Below, one piece after another: positions 57,001-64,000 of a DNA stretch of 64,000 bases (within the stretch, counting starts at the first letter, position 1; every line of letters begins with the position of its first letter). Both the position numbers and the translations under genes were made by a program. The notes beneath the pieces were generated by a model. That model was not told the origin of the DNA and ran no database searches. It saw nothing but the letters and a program-made list of their open reading frames with translations. This stretch comes from Carboxylicivirga litoralis (lineage in GTDB: Bacteria; Bacteroidota; Bacteroidia; Bacteroidales; Marinilabiliaceae): assembly GCF_025499605.1 (NCBI RefSeq), contig NZ_JAFMVC010000006.1, positions 1 through 64,000 on the forward strand, read 5' to 3'.

Positions 57001-57122
57001 GTAACCCCTGGAAGACCCACATTACTTGCATCAGTCACTTTTCCTTTTACAGTCAGCATCTGCTGTGCAAAAAGGAGTGTTGATACCAATAACATGGTAA
57101 TAACAAAAAGAGTTTTTTTCAT
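54060..57122 (-). CDS. SusC family TonB-dependent glycan transporter
   Basis: A 1020-residue outer-membrane transporter. Signal MKKTLFVITMLLVSTLLFAQ, then a carboxypeptidase-regulatory-like domain (LTVKGKVTDASNVGLPGVTVAIQG), a plug with VVVGYGEMKVKDLTSSITTVK and the SusC motif NPLYVVDGMFFDD, and a barrel ending YPIPAVYTIGLNVKF. Unlike the other SusC in this window it lacks an STN domain, so it is not a sigma-factor transducer and is presumably controlled by the divergent propeller regulator. A good Bacteroidota-type promoter lies 29-60 bp upstream. Confidence 0.95.
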   Translation of the reverse strand: MKKTLFVITMLLVSTLLFAQQMLTVKGKVTDASNVGLPGVTVAIQGSAQGTITDIDGNYILQVSSDAVLVYSFIGFEKQEIPVNNQTDINVVLQESMKLVDEVVVVGYGEMKVKDLTSSITTVKSDDLAKTPSGQPMQALQGKVSGMQIVSSGAPGEAPTVRVRGIGSYPGIGDTNPLYVVDGMFFDDITFLNPSDIASISVLKDASAAAIYGVRAANGVILIETKSGSKNQKAIISYDGYYGTQVAQNVVKMANAEQFTAMAYESGSDPDVSYIENAMQRYGRSRVNPNVPDVNTDWYDAILRHGQVQNHSINVAGGGESATYSIGASYFEEQGILDMKNEFERFNLRSKLDYEANDWFTIGGNVLFSNSTRYAPDNSAWSRAYWAVPIMPVIDELNVDAWPTPYSDATVLGYRGPQNPFTSMDFSNDRTKNRKTLANFYAKIDILPSKLSFKTTYNASIESQLIRNVRLPYYITDNYRRDEEDASVTSRTNTYFNQIWDNVVTYTDSFGDHNLTVMLGSEYRDEAYDRLNAQGLGFPYQNEESWYVGQSSNIPVEQVYDEASRYYGLSYFGRISYNFKNRYLLYGTYRADGTSKYQEKWGYFPTVGAGWVLSEEGFMQDIDFLDYLKLRASWGQLGNNSVPASDGASTTDNVYLAIDDIYEYGTQTSSTFDYLKWEVTEETNFGVTTNWLNNRLSAEADYYIRDTKNAVIPIQVPFVGGSVRRNLGEIRNSGFELALNWSDKINSDLSYSVGFNMSTLKNEVRDLYGQEYIDGGSAEFRQRSIVGESILAFYGWETDGVYSSWDEVNNDPIAVANNLEPGDYKYKDQQAEGEEGYGVIDGEDRVVLGSYLPSFMYGGNLGLQYKNFEFSASFYGQTGNKILNRKRGQVIWTPDLNMDADLATNRTQISLDENNNVVDVVKVGKYPSSKGLRKGWNQKMSDYFVEDGAFFRIQNVQLAYNLKGQEWFGTAMPNMRISLTAERPLTVFNYNGFNPEVSNGVDLQTYPIPAVYTIGLNVKF

Positions 57123-57150
57123 AACGCTTACATTTAAGTTGTTTACTCGG

Positions 57151-57182
57151 CAAAATTAGGCCGACCCATAGCAGTTTGTAAA
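57151..57182 (-). promoter_or_regulatory. Candidate sigma-ABfr-type promoter of the glycan locus
   Basis: On the minus strand TTTA (57182-57179) is followed after 20 bases by TAATTTTG (57158-57151), which fits the Bacteroidota pattern TTTG-N19-21-TAnnTTTG with one mismatch. The distance to the susC start codon allows a leader of about 20 bases. Confidence 0.6.
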
Positions 57183-57379
57183 GAAAATTACCACACTACT
57201 AACTCTCTTTGTTAAAAAATGCAAAATGTGGCCTTCATAATTACCTCATCTCTTACCTAGAACAAATATCTATAATGCTGTTTTTGTGCTTTTTACTAAT
57301 TTATATTTTTCACATTTACTATTTATACTTTCTGTAGTATTTACTCGATTAGTGAGGCAATGGACTAACAAAAACAGGC

Positions 57380-57387
57380 TACATTTG
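57380..57387 (+). promoter_or_regulatory. Possible -7 element of the regulator gene
   Basis: TACATTTG fits TAnnTTTG exactly, but no TTTG is found about 20 bases upstream, and such matches occur by chance in AT-rich DNA. Confidence 0.3.
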
Positions 57388-57495
57388 TATTCATTTTAAT
57401 CGTACAATGAAAAATCACTAACTTTAGTCAACTAACATTAAATGTTTTTTACATTTTTAAAACACCTTGATTTATTCAAGATTGTTCAAATTAAA

Positions 57496-60339
57496 ATGCA
57501 GTCAAAAAGAACTTATCAGCATACTTCGCTTTTTATAAAAGCACTATACCTGCTTATCTTTACAATTAATGGCTTTTCAACAGAAGCTGTTGAGTTGGTC
57601 AATTTTGAAAAAACAGAATACAAGGCTGCCAGTCAAAACTGGTCAGTAGCATTTGACAGGGATGGGATAGCATACTTTGGTAACAGCTTGGGTTTACTGG
57701 AGTTTGATGGTGTTTCATGGATTCTTCATCCTTCGGTTAATGGCTCCATCATCAGGGCGGTAGCTACCGATTCAACTTCTCGCATTTACACTGCCGGCTA
57801 TAGAGAGGTTGGTTATTGGGAGCGAAATCGCTTTAATGCACTTATTTATCATTCTTTAACCTCTTTAGTAGAACAATACTTCACGCAAAACGAAGAAATA
57901 TGGAATATTTTGGTTGTTAAAAACAAAGTATACTTCCAATCGTTCTCAGCAATATATAGTTATGATGGAGAACAGTTTCAAGTTCTAAAGCCAGGTGGAT
58001 TCATCAATTACTCAACAGAAATTGATGGAGACTTATTTGCATCCATTCAGAAAAAAGGCATTTATAAAATAACAGACAAACAAATGGTGCCCTTTATTGA
58101 GTCGTCTTTCTTTGAGGATAAGATAGTACGGTTTTTTACGGTTTTAAATAATCCTAACAGTTACCTTATTGGCACTGAATCAAATGGATTGTTTTCATAT
58201 AATGCTCTTACTAATCAGTTTAAAGAATTTGCCCCCCACCTAACAGATTTCTTTGCACGCAATAAAATAAATCGCGGGCTAAAAGTTCATTCCGAAAAGA
58301 TAATCATCGGAACCATACTTGATGGAGTTTTGGGCATTGATGTCAATCAACAATTGCTTTTCTCACACAATAAGACACAAGGCTTACAAAGTAACACGGT
58401 TTTAGGAGTAGCTTTGGACAAAAACGATAATATATGGATGGCACTTGACAGAGGAATAAGCCTTATGTGCTCACCAGATAAAAAGCCTTATCGAATCATC
58501 AACAATGAAAAATTAGGAGCCGTATATTCCGCTGCTGTCTATAACAATAACTTATACCTTGGAACCAATCAGGGTTTATATTGTAAATCATGGCCCGGTA
58601 ATATGGATGATTACAAGTTATTGCCTTATACCCAGCAACAAGTATGGGACTGTAAAATAATTGACAACCAATTGCTTATTGGACACAACTCTGGCACTTT
58701 CCTCATTGATGGTGATAATCTATCAAAAATATCAGAGCAATCTGGAGGTTATTCAATTATTCAACACCCTTCTAATCCAGACCTTGCAATACAAAGCACT
58801 TACGCCCATTTAGAACTATTTAAACGTAAAGGTGGTAAATGGCGTTTTACCAATACAATCAAAGGATTTAATAACCTAATTCGCTTTATTGAGTTCGATC
58901 ACATCAACAATTTATGGGCATGCCATTTATATGGCAATATTTATAAACTACAATTAAATGAACGCTGCGATAGTGTGATATCTGTGAAACAATATGATTT
59001 ACCAATTGCAGACTTCAAAAATAAATCTAATAACCGTGTCTTTAAGATTGGAGGGCGATTAGTTTTCACATCAGGCCAACAACTGTTTACCTACAATGAC
59101 TTAAATGATTCCATAGTACCATATACATATTTAAATACTAACCTGGGACATTATGCTTCGGCACATCGCATTATTAAAGGTCAAAATCACCACTATTGGT
59201 TTATCACTAAGCAATACATAGGATGTTTTAAGATATTGCCCAATAGCATTAGCAAAACTTCGGAATACCCAACCAGTATATTTGAAAACCACTTAGTCCC
59301 AACCTATGAAAACTTGCTTCCGCTGGATGATGATAATATTCTGGTATGCCTCGAGAATGGTTATGCTCTCATCAATACAAATATAGAAACAGTCACTGAT
59401 GAGATTACCCAACACAAACCACTACTTCGAAAACTGGAAATCAGGACGAAAAATGGTAAAACAAAGGCACTATCGATAAACTCAACAAACGTATCAGTTC
59501 CTTTTAACTACAACAGCATCAACTGTAATTATGCTTTTCCGCTTCTCAATGATGAAAAAGTTGTCTATCAGTATAAGTTATCAAACTTAAATGATTACTG
59601 GTCGGCACCAATGGATAAACCAATTTTTGAAATTAACCGAATCCCTTCTGGTGTATATACATTGAGTGTTAAAGCCATCAATATTTGGAATAATAGTTCG
59701 CAAATTCACCAAATTACAATTTCTGTTAGTCAGCCTTGGTATAAATCTATTCCTGCAATAATCATTTACGCGACGATAATTCTTCTCTTAGTTCTCCTAT
59801 CGAGAAATATCACAAAGCGTAAGATTAAAATGAAAGAACAACGGATTCGAGAAGAGAAAGAGAAAAAGATTATTAAACTAAAGAATGAAAAGCTAGAGTC
59901 TGAATTATCATTTAAAAGTCAGCAGATTGCAACGTCCACTATGGGCATCATCAAGAAAAATGAATTTCTAATGTCGCTTAAGCATAAGATAAAGCGACAC
60001 AAATCAGACTTAGGATCACGCTATCCGGATAAATATTACAAAGAGCTTTTATCACAGATTGATGAAAATATAACCGGACAAGATGACTGGAAATTATTTG
60101 AAACCAATTTCGAACAAGCTCACGAAGCCTTTTTGAAGTCACTAAAGTCAACCTACCCCAATCTCACCCCGGGCGATTTACGCTTATGTGCCTATCTTAG
60201 GATTAACCTGTCATCAAAAGAGATAGCCTCCTTATTGGGTATTTCGGTCAGAGGGGTTGAAAATCACCGATCGCGTGTACGAAAAAAACTAGACCTATCT
60301 GCAAAAGACAACCTGACGGACTTCATTTTACAATTATAA
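57496..60339 (+). CDS. Propeller-sensor LuxR-type transcriptional regulator of the glycan locus
   Basis: About 947 residues. A signal/anchor sequence (TSLFIKALYLLIFTINGFS) precedes two seven-bladed-type propeller regions (DRDGIAYFGNSLGLLEFDG, DKNDNIWMALDRGISLM), a Y_Y_Y domain (YQYKLSNLNDYWSAP), a membrane helix (IPAIIIYATIILLLVLLS), a basic coiled coil, and a C-terminal LuxR-type helix-turn-helix (NLSSKEIASLLGISVRGVENHRSRVRKKL). There is no kinase domain, so it is a one-component, membrane-spanning activator akin to SusR-like regulators rather than a hybrid two-component system. It is divergent from susC. I chose ATG 57496; 57442 would add 18 residues. Confidence 0.88.
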   Translation: MQSKRTYQHTSLFIKALYLLIFTINGFSTEAVELVNFEKTEYKAASQNWSVAFDRDGIAYFGNSLGLLEFDGVSWILHPSVNGSIIRAVATDSTSRIYTAGYREVGYWERNRFNALIYHSLTSLVEQYFTQNEEIWNILVVKNKVYFQSFSAIYSYDGEQFQVLKPGGFINYSTEIDGDLFASIQKKGIYKITDKQMVPFIESSFFEDKIVRFFTVLNNPNSYLIGTESNGLFSYNALTNQFKEFAPHLTDFFARNKINRGLKVHSEKIIIGTILDGVLGIDVNQQLLFSHNKTQGLQSNTVLGVALDKNDNIWMALDRGISLMCSPDKKPYRIINNEKLGAVYSAAVYNNNLYLGTNQGLYCKSWPGNMDDYKLLPYTQQQVWDCKIIDNQLLIGHNSGTFLIDGDNLSKISEQSGGYSIIQHPSNPDLAIQSTYAHLELFKRKGGKWRFTNTIKGFNNLIRFIEFDHINNLWACHLYGNIYKLQLNERCDSVISVKQYDLPIADFKNKSNNRVFKIGGRLVFTSGQQLFTYNDLNDSIVPYTYLNTNLGHYASAHRIIKGQNHHYWFITKQYIGCFKILPNSISKTSEYPTSIFENHLVPTYENLLPLDDDNILVCLENGYALINTNIETVTDEITQHKPLLRKLEIRTKNGKTKALSINSTNVSVPFNYNSINCNYAFPLLNDEKVVYQYKLSNLNDYWSAPMDKPIFEINRIPSGVYTLSVKAINIWNNSSQIHQITISVSQPWYKSIPAIIIYATIILLLVLLSRNITKRKIKMKEQRIREEKEKKIIKLKNEKLESELSFKSQQIATSTMGIIKKNEFLMSLKHKIKRHKSDLGSRYPDKYYKELLSQIDENITGQDDWKLFETNFEQAHEAFLKSLKSTYPNLTPGDLRLCAYLRINLSSKEIASLLGISVRGVENHRSRVRKKLDLSAKDNLTDFILQL

Positions 60340-60413
60340 GAAAGACAACGATTCATATTCAATACCTGAAGAGCAGAGAATTCTATAGAATTTTAAGAAC
60401 AGGTGGAAAGCAT

Positions 60414-60446
60414 AAAAAAGCCTGACACGCAATGTATCAGGCTTTC
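60414..60446 (-). terminator. Intrinsic terminator of tRNA-Leu
   Basis: On the minus strand AAAGCCTGA and TCAGGCTTT (60445-60437 with 60425-60417) form a 9-bp stem followed by TTT and AT-rich sequence, starting four bases after the tRNA 3' end. Confidence 0.85.
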
Positions 60447-60449
60447 TTT

Positions 60450-60536
60450 TGGTACCCAGAGCCGGGATCGAACCGGCACGATATTGCTATCACTGGTGTT
60501 TGAGACCAGCGCGTCTACCAATTCCGCCATCTGGGC
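60450..60536 (-). tRNA. tRNA-Leu (anticodon CAA)
   Basis: An 87-nt type II tRNA. The acceptor arms GCCCAGA and TCTGGGT pair, with A then CCA encoded at the 3' end. The anticodon stem CTGGT/ACCAG encloses the loop CTCAAAC, giving anticodon CAA that reads UUG. A long variable arm (TGATAGCAATATCG) and a T arm with GGTTCGATCC are present. It stands alone between the regulator gene and the transporter gene. Confidence 0.95.
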
Positions 60537-60623
60537 AAACACTCTATTGAGCTTTTTGCGGTTGCAAAGATAAGTCAAATCCTTTGTCCTGCAAGAAAAA
60601 TCAATAAAATGTTTCAGTTTTAT

Positions 60624-62021
60624 TTAGACCTCTGTGCTAACTAGCTCTTTATTAGCATCCATTTTTTTGGTTACATATCCATAAACAATTAATGAAACAG
60701 CCGAAACAGAAGCAATACCCACAAAAACAAACCAAATGTAATGTGCATGATCATATGCGGTTAACTTCTCAGCTTCAGTTAATGTCAATGGATCTGGACA
60801 CCATTTCTCCAATAAAACACCTGACAACCCAAACCCTAATAAGGATGATAAGAATGAGTGCAAATGGCTAAAACCAAGATACAGTCCTTCTTCTCCTTTT
60901 GGCGCTTGCAATGAGAAATATTCAAGGAAACGAGGTGAAATAAAGGATTCTGCCAATCCCTGGAATCCAATACCAACAATCATCATAAAGGCCACCGGGT
61001 GCATATTAACAAATCCCATGCTGTCTCCACCAATCATATTACCAGCAGCCATGGCAAAGGCCGAAACCGGCATAATAAACATACCAACAGTCATCGAAAA
61101 CAACGCACTTCTTTTTTTGAAAAGCGAGGTTATCAATCCTACTGTTGTAAACACCACCAATGGATTGACGTTGGCATACCACGATGGAGAAGCTCCTTCA
61201 CCAGCCATCCGCAACACATATTTAGGCATAGTGGCATATAACTGATGCTGTACCATCCAGAAACCAGTGATAATGATTATCAGAATCAACAATCGGAAGT
61301 TAAGAACAACTCGAACCAATGCTTTCCAAATTTCTTTAATGGATTTACCTTCTCCGTGTGTTACACTCGGACGAAAAAAGAAAATGATAGCAACCAGTGC
61401 TAACAGAGTCATACCAGCCGAGAAGTAACTGATATTAATTAAACCAACATTACCCATTGCCTCACGCAAGGGTTTTACAATTGTTTTTCCTGAGAAAGAA
61501 CCAATATTTACGATTGTATAGAAGATGGAAAAACCGGTTGCTCGTGTTGCAGTCGATGTTTCTTTTGCAACCGTACCCGTAATTACCGACTTAATAAAGC
61601 TACCGCCAATTATAATCAAAGCCATAATAGGAATGATGATGTACTTTTCATTGGCATCTTTCAATCCGGTAAATTCCGTTGTAAATCCATACTGTGCTAA
61701 ACCAGCTCCTTCAAGAAAAGTTGGAAAAACACCCAAACCTGCATAACCAACCGTTAAGAAAGCAAATGCAACAACCAACGACTTTTTAAAGCCAATTTTA
61801 TCGGCATAAGCACCAGTAAAAGTTGGAAGAAAATATAGCAATGCACTAAAAGTACCCGAAATCAAAGCAGCCTCAACATCTGAAAAGGCTAGGATTCGAG
61901 ATAAATACAATGTGATAACAATAAATACACCGTAATAGGCAGCTCGTTCTAATAACTCAGCAAAGTTAGCCACCCAGAAACCTTTACTGAACCGTTTAAA
62001 AAAATTGACAATCCCAGTCAT
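60624..62021 (-). CDS. POT/PTR-family MFS peptide transporter
   Basis: A 465-residue inner-membrane transporter of the major facilitator superfamily with about 12 membrane helices. The first helix carries ELLERAAYYG, matching the ExxER..YYG proton/peptide motif of the POT family, and GAYADKIGFKKSL is the MFS loop signature. The long central loop has FFRPSVTHGEGKSIKEIW. Di- or tripeptide uptake with protons is the best guess; Bacteroidota also have unassigned POT-like members. It is divergent from recO. Confidence 0.87.
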   Translation of the reverse strand: MTGIVNFFKRFSKGFWVANFAELLERAAYYGVFIVITLYLSRILAFSDVEAALISGTFSALLYFLPTFTGAYADKIGFKKSLVVAFAFLTVGYAGLGVFPTFLEGAGLAQYGFTTEFTGLKDANEKYIIIPIMALIIIGGSFIKSVITGTVAKETSTATRATGFSIFYTIVNIGSFSGKTIVKPLREAMGNVGLINISYFSAGMTLLALVAIIFFFRPSVTHGEGKSIKEIWKALVRVVLNFRLLILIIIITGFWMVQHQLYATMPKYVLRMAGEGASPSWYANVNPLVVFTTVGLITSLFKKRSALFSMTVGMFIMPVSAFAMAAGNMIGGDSMGFVNMHPVAFMMIVGIGFQGLAESFISPRFLEYFSLQAPKGEEGLYLGFSHLHSFLSSLLGFGLSGVLLEKWCPDPLTLTEAEKLTAYDHAHYIWFVFVGIASVSAVSLIVYGYVTKKMDANKELVSTEV

Positions 62022-62085
62022 AAAAAAGTAGTTTATTATTAATTTCTCTCAATTTAATTTCACATGATAGTAATACTATAAATCA

Positions 62086-62093
62086 CAAAAATA
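62086..62093 (-). promoter_or_regulatory. Possible -7 element of the transporter gene
   Basis: On the minus strand TATTTTTG fits TAnnTTTG, 65 bases upstream of the start codon. No -33 partner at the right distance is evident and the region is AT-rich. Confidence 0.3.
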
Positions 62094-62218
62094 GTTACTT
62101 TCTTTTTGCGAAATGTTTACATATGTCAGCAAATGAACATTTATCGCCAAATATAACCATATAGAATCAGACATCTAAATCATCGCTTACCCTACATCGA
62201 CAGTCAATTCTGAAATAT

Positions 62219-62226
62219 TACCTTTG
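62219..62226 (+). promoter_or_regulatory. -7 element of recO
   Basis: TACCTTTG matches the Bacteroidota -7 consensus TAnnTTTG exactly and ends 17 bp before the recO start codon, a spacing usual for short leaders. The -33 box is not obvious. Confidence 0.5.
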
Positions 62227-62243
62227 CAAAAAGACCTATAACA

Positions 62244-62972
62244 ATGATACACCCAACCAAAGGCATTGTGCTCAATCATATAAAGTATAAAGAAACCAGT
62301 ATTATTGTTAATATCTACACACAACAATTTGGCCGACAGAGCTATATGGTTAACAACGTGCGTACCAAACGCAACAAAGGCAACTCCATCTTGCTCCAGC
62401 CAATGACTTTGCTCGACATGGAAGTATATTATCGTCCAAAGTCAGAGATTCAGCGGATTAAGGATTTTAAAGTAGCTCATCCACTAAGTAGCATTCCATT
62501 TAAACAGGAAAAAAGGGCTATGGCCTTTTTTTTAACCGAACTAATGAGCAAAGTTCTAATGGAAGAAGAAAAGAATACCGACTTATTTAATTTTTTATAC
62601 CACAGTGTAGAGGTATTTGATACCGGCATCAACGGCGATTATAATTTTCACTTATTTTTCCTGTTTCAGCTAACCCGATTTTTAGGCTTTGGCCCGGAAA
62701 CCAATCACATTGATGCCCTCTTCTTTGATCTAATGAATGGTTACTTTACCAGCACCGAACCTTCGCATGGTTTCAGCATTAGCGGTCAGTCATTAGTCAA
62801 CTGGAAGAAACTTTTTTCGATTGAAATACAAAATCTTCAGGAGATAAAATTAAGCGGCCAGGAACGTTATCAATTGCTCGAAAACTTATTGGAATATTAC
62901 AATCTGCACATTGACTCATTAGGCGAACTAAAATCTCTTCCTATTGTTCATCAGTTGTTTCACGATGAATAA
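62244..62972 (+). CDS. recO: DNA repair protein RecO
   Basis: A 242-residue RecO. The N-terminal OB-fold reads TKGIVLNHIKYKETSIIVNIYTQQFGRQSYMVNNV, with the helical C-terminal domain following (KRAMAFFLTELMSKVLMEEE; FHLFFLFQLTRFLGFGPE). It loads RecA onto SSB-coated DNA with RecR and anneals DNA in the RecFOR pathway. The four-cysteine zinc motif found in some bacteria is absent, as is usual in this phylum. It is transcribed away from the POT transporter and precedes an aminotransferase homologue. Confidence 0.93.
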   Translation: MIHPTKGIVLNHIKYKETSIIVNIYTQQFGRQSYMVNNVRTKRNKGNSILLQPMTLLDMEVYYRPKSEIQRIKDFKVAHPLSSIPFKQEKRAMAFFLTELMSKVLMEEEKNTDLFNFLYHSVEVFDTGINGDYNFHLFFLFQLTRFLGFGPETNHIDALFFDLMNGYFTSTEPSHGFSISGQSLVNWKKLFSIEIQNLQEIKLSGQERYQLLENLLEYYNLHIDSLGELKSLPIVHQLFHDE

Positions 62973-63130
62973 GCACTAAAGATTGACAAAAAGAAAATAA
63001 TCGTTAGTCAAAGAATTAGGTACATTGACTGTACAAATCCGATGTTTCCACAAAACTAATCGCAATTTAAAAACTTAATGATTAAATTGAGTTACTTAAT
63101 CACTTTAGCCTATATCCGTATAACATCATC

Positions 63131-64000
63131 ATGAAAATAAACTCGAAGTTTCACAATCTGGAACCAAGCTTCCTAACAACTCTAAAACCTTTAATTAAAG
63201 AGTTTAACGCTATTGACTTAGCCTCAGGACACACAGGTTTCCATTGTTCACCTAAGCTTATTTCTTTAGTTGAAAAACACTTGCGCGAAGGTTTAAATAA
63301 TTATGCTGATGCTGCAGGTGAGATGATGCTTCGAACAAAGATGGCTGCCAAAATTAATGCTCTGTACGATCGCCAGTACAATCCAGAAACAGAGATAACA
63401 ATAACTGCAGGCGCAGCGCAAGGCATTTATACAGCCATCGCTGCATTAGTCAAAGAAGGTGATGAAGTCATTGTTTTCGAACCGGCCAATGAGTATTATG
63501 CACCTGCCATTGAGATAAATGGTGGTCAGGTTCGCACCATTCCCATGTCAGGAAAAGAATACCATATTGAATGGGAGTTGGTACAACAAATGATTTCGAA
63601 TAAAACTCGCATGATTATAATTAACTCACCACATGCACCTACAGGTTGGGCAATGGGTGAAATTGATATGCTACGCTTACAGAAAATTATCAACGGTTCT
63701 AAAATCATAGTACTGAGTGAGGAGACCTTTGAACACGTGCTGTTCGATGGTCATCTGCACCAAAGCATAGCCTGTTTTCCAAAACTGGCCGAAAGAAGCG
63801 TCATTGTATCATCCATTGGTGAAACCTATCATGTAACAGGATTTCAGATAGGCTACTGTGCAGCACCTGAAGCAATCATGCGTGAGTTCCGCCAGGTACA
63901 CGAGGCGATGATGTACAGCGTTAATTCTCCTTTCCAATTGGCCATAGCCGATTTTTTAGATGAAAAAGAGGAGTATAAAAAGCTCAACGCTTTTTACCAG
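63131..64000 (+). CDS. Partial YbdL-like aminotransferase homologue with lost PLP residues
   Basis: The first 290 residues of a fold-type I, class I/II aminotransferase homologue running off the window end. The family skeleton is clear: INSPHAPTG, FEHVLFDG, SSIGETYHVTG, GYCAAP and EFRQVHEA align with YbdL/kynurenine aminotransferase motifs. Yet the PLP-linked Lys of (F)GKTYH is Glu231 (codon GAA at 63821), the PLP-ring Asp of SDExYEH is Glu197, and the Asn of NPTG is Ala169. The usual aromatic in the FEPAY segment is Asn120. The frame is intact, so this is probably an expressed pseudo-enzyme rather than a decayed gene. Confidence 0.82.
   Translation, partial: MKINSKFHNLEPSFLTTLKPLIKEFNAIDLASGHTGFHCSPKLISLVEKHLREGLNNYADAAGEMMLRTKMAAKINALYDRQYNPETEITITAGAAQGIYTAIAALVKEGDEVIVFEPANEYYAPAIEINGGQVRTIPMSGKEYHIEWELVQQMISNKTRMIIINSPHAPTGWAMGEIDMLRLQKIINGSKIIVLSEETFEHVLFDGHLHQSIACFPKLAERSVIVSSIGETYHVTGFQIGYCAAPEAIMREFRQVHEAMMYSVNSPFQLAIADFLDEKEEYKKLNAFYQ

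Larger units (their letters stand above)
57123..57495. other. Divergent control region of the glycan locus
   Basis: These 373 AT-rich bases separate susC from its regulator and should contain the regulator's binding site. Besides the susC promoter, a -7-like TACATTTG lies at 57380-57387 on the + strand, without a good -33 partner. I see no clear long inverted repeat that could be the operator. Confidence 0.5.

Noticed and set aside
57496-60339. Hybrid two-component system regulator
   Set aside because: Propeller and Y_Y_Y domains fit, but no kinase, receiver or AraC domain follows; the C-terminus is a LuxR-type helix-turn-helix.

Overview
The window reads as a chromosome segment of a polysaccharide- and protein-degrading member of the Bacteroidota. 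A marine or gut Marinilabiliales-like lineage is my guess, from general resemblance only. The support is two SusC/SusD pairs, a FecI/FecR-type sigma/anti-sigma pair, a propeller-type LuxR regulator, LytS/LytTR signalling, lipoproteins with typical Bacteroidota lipoboxes, and TAnnTTTG-like promoter elements. There is no phage, CRISPR array, rRNA or complete insertion sequence.

Layout. 1-2849: a NapH/NapG-like iron-sulfur membrane protein and a Tat-exported DUF362 protein, next to a repeat cluster. 3266-9760: a TolC/MacA/MacB-type efflux system followed by a LytS-type kinase and LytTR regulator, all on +. 9800-15060: accessory single genes (DODA-type dioxygenase, Crp/Fnr regulator, Fic protein, orphan lipoprotein, unknown helical protein) separated by folded repeats with GTTAGGC-like ends. 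15061-16194: 1.1 kb with no convincing gene, holding a degenerate 21-bp-period tandem array, two MITE-like elements and copies of dispersed repeats also seen at 165-310.

16195-36500 is one functional block. A sigma factor and FecR anti-sigma stand divergently upstream of a transducer-type SusC with an STN domain, SusD, a lipoprotein that looks like a zinc metallopeptidase without its zinc site, an Ig-like lipoprotein, two M16 peptidases and three periplasmic thioredoxin-fold proteins. I infer a system for capture, reduction and degradation of peptides or proteins.

36708-60339 is a polysaccharide utilisation locus: SusC/SusD, a double-LamG surface lipoprotein, two GH144 enzymes, GH3, an EEP-fold protein, GH43, a sulfatase, GH2 and an esterase-like hydrolase, with a divergent propeller/LuxR regulator. 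The GH144 plus GH3 core points to beta-1,2-glucan; sulfatase, GH43 and GH2 suggest a more complex or second substrate. 60340-64000 is housekeeping-like: tRNA-Leu(CAA), a POT-family transporter, RecO, and a truncated YbdL-like aminotransferase homologue whose catalytic lysine and other PLP residues are replaced, so it looks like a pseudo-enzyme.
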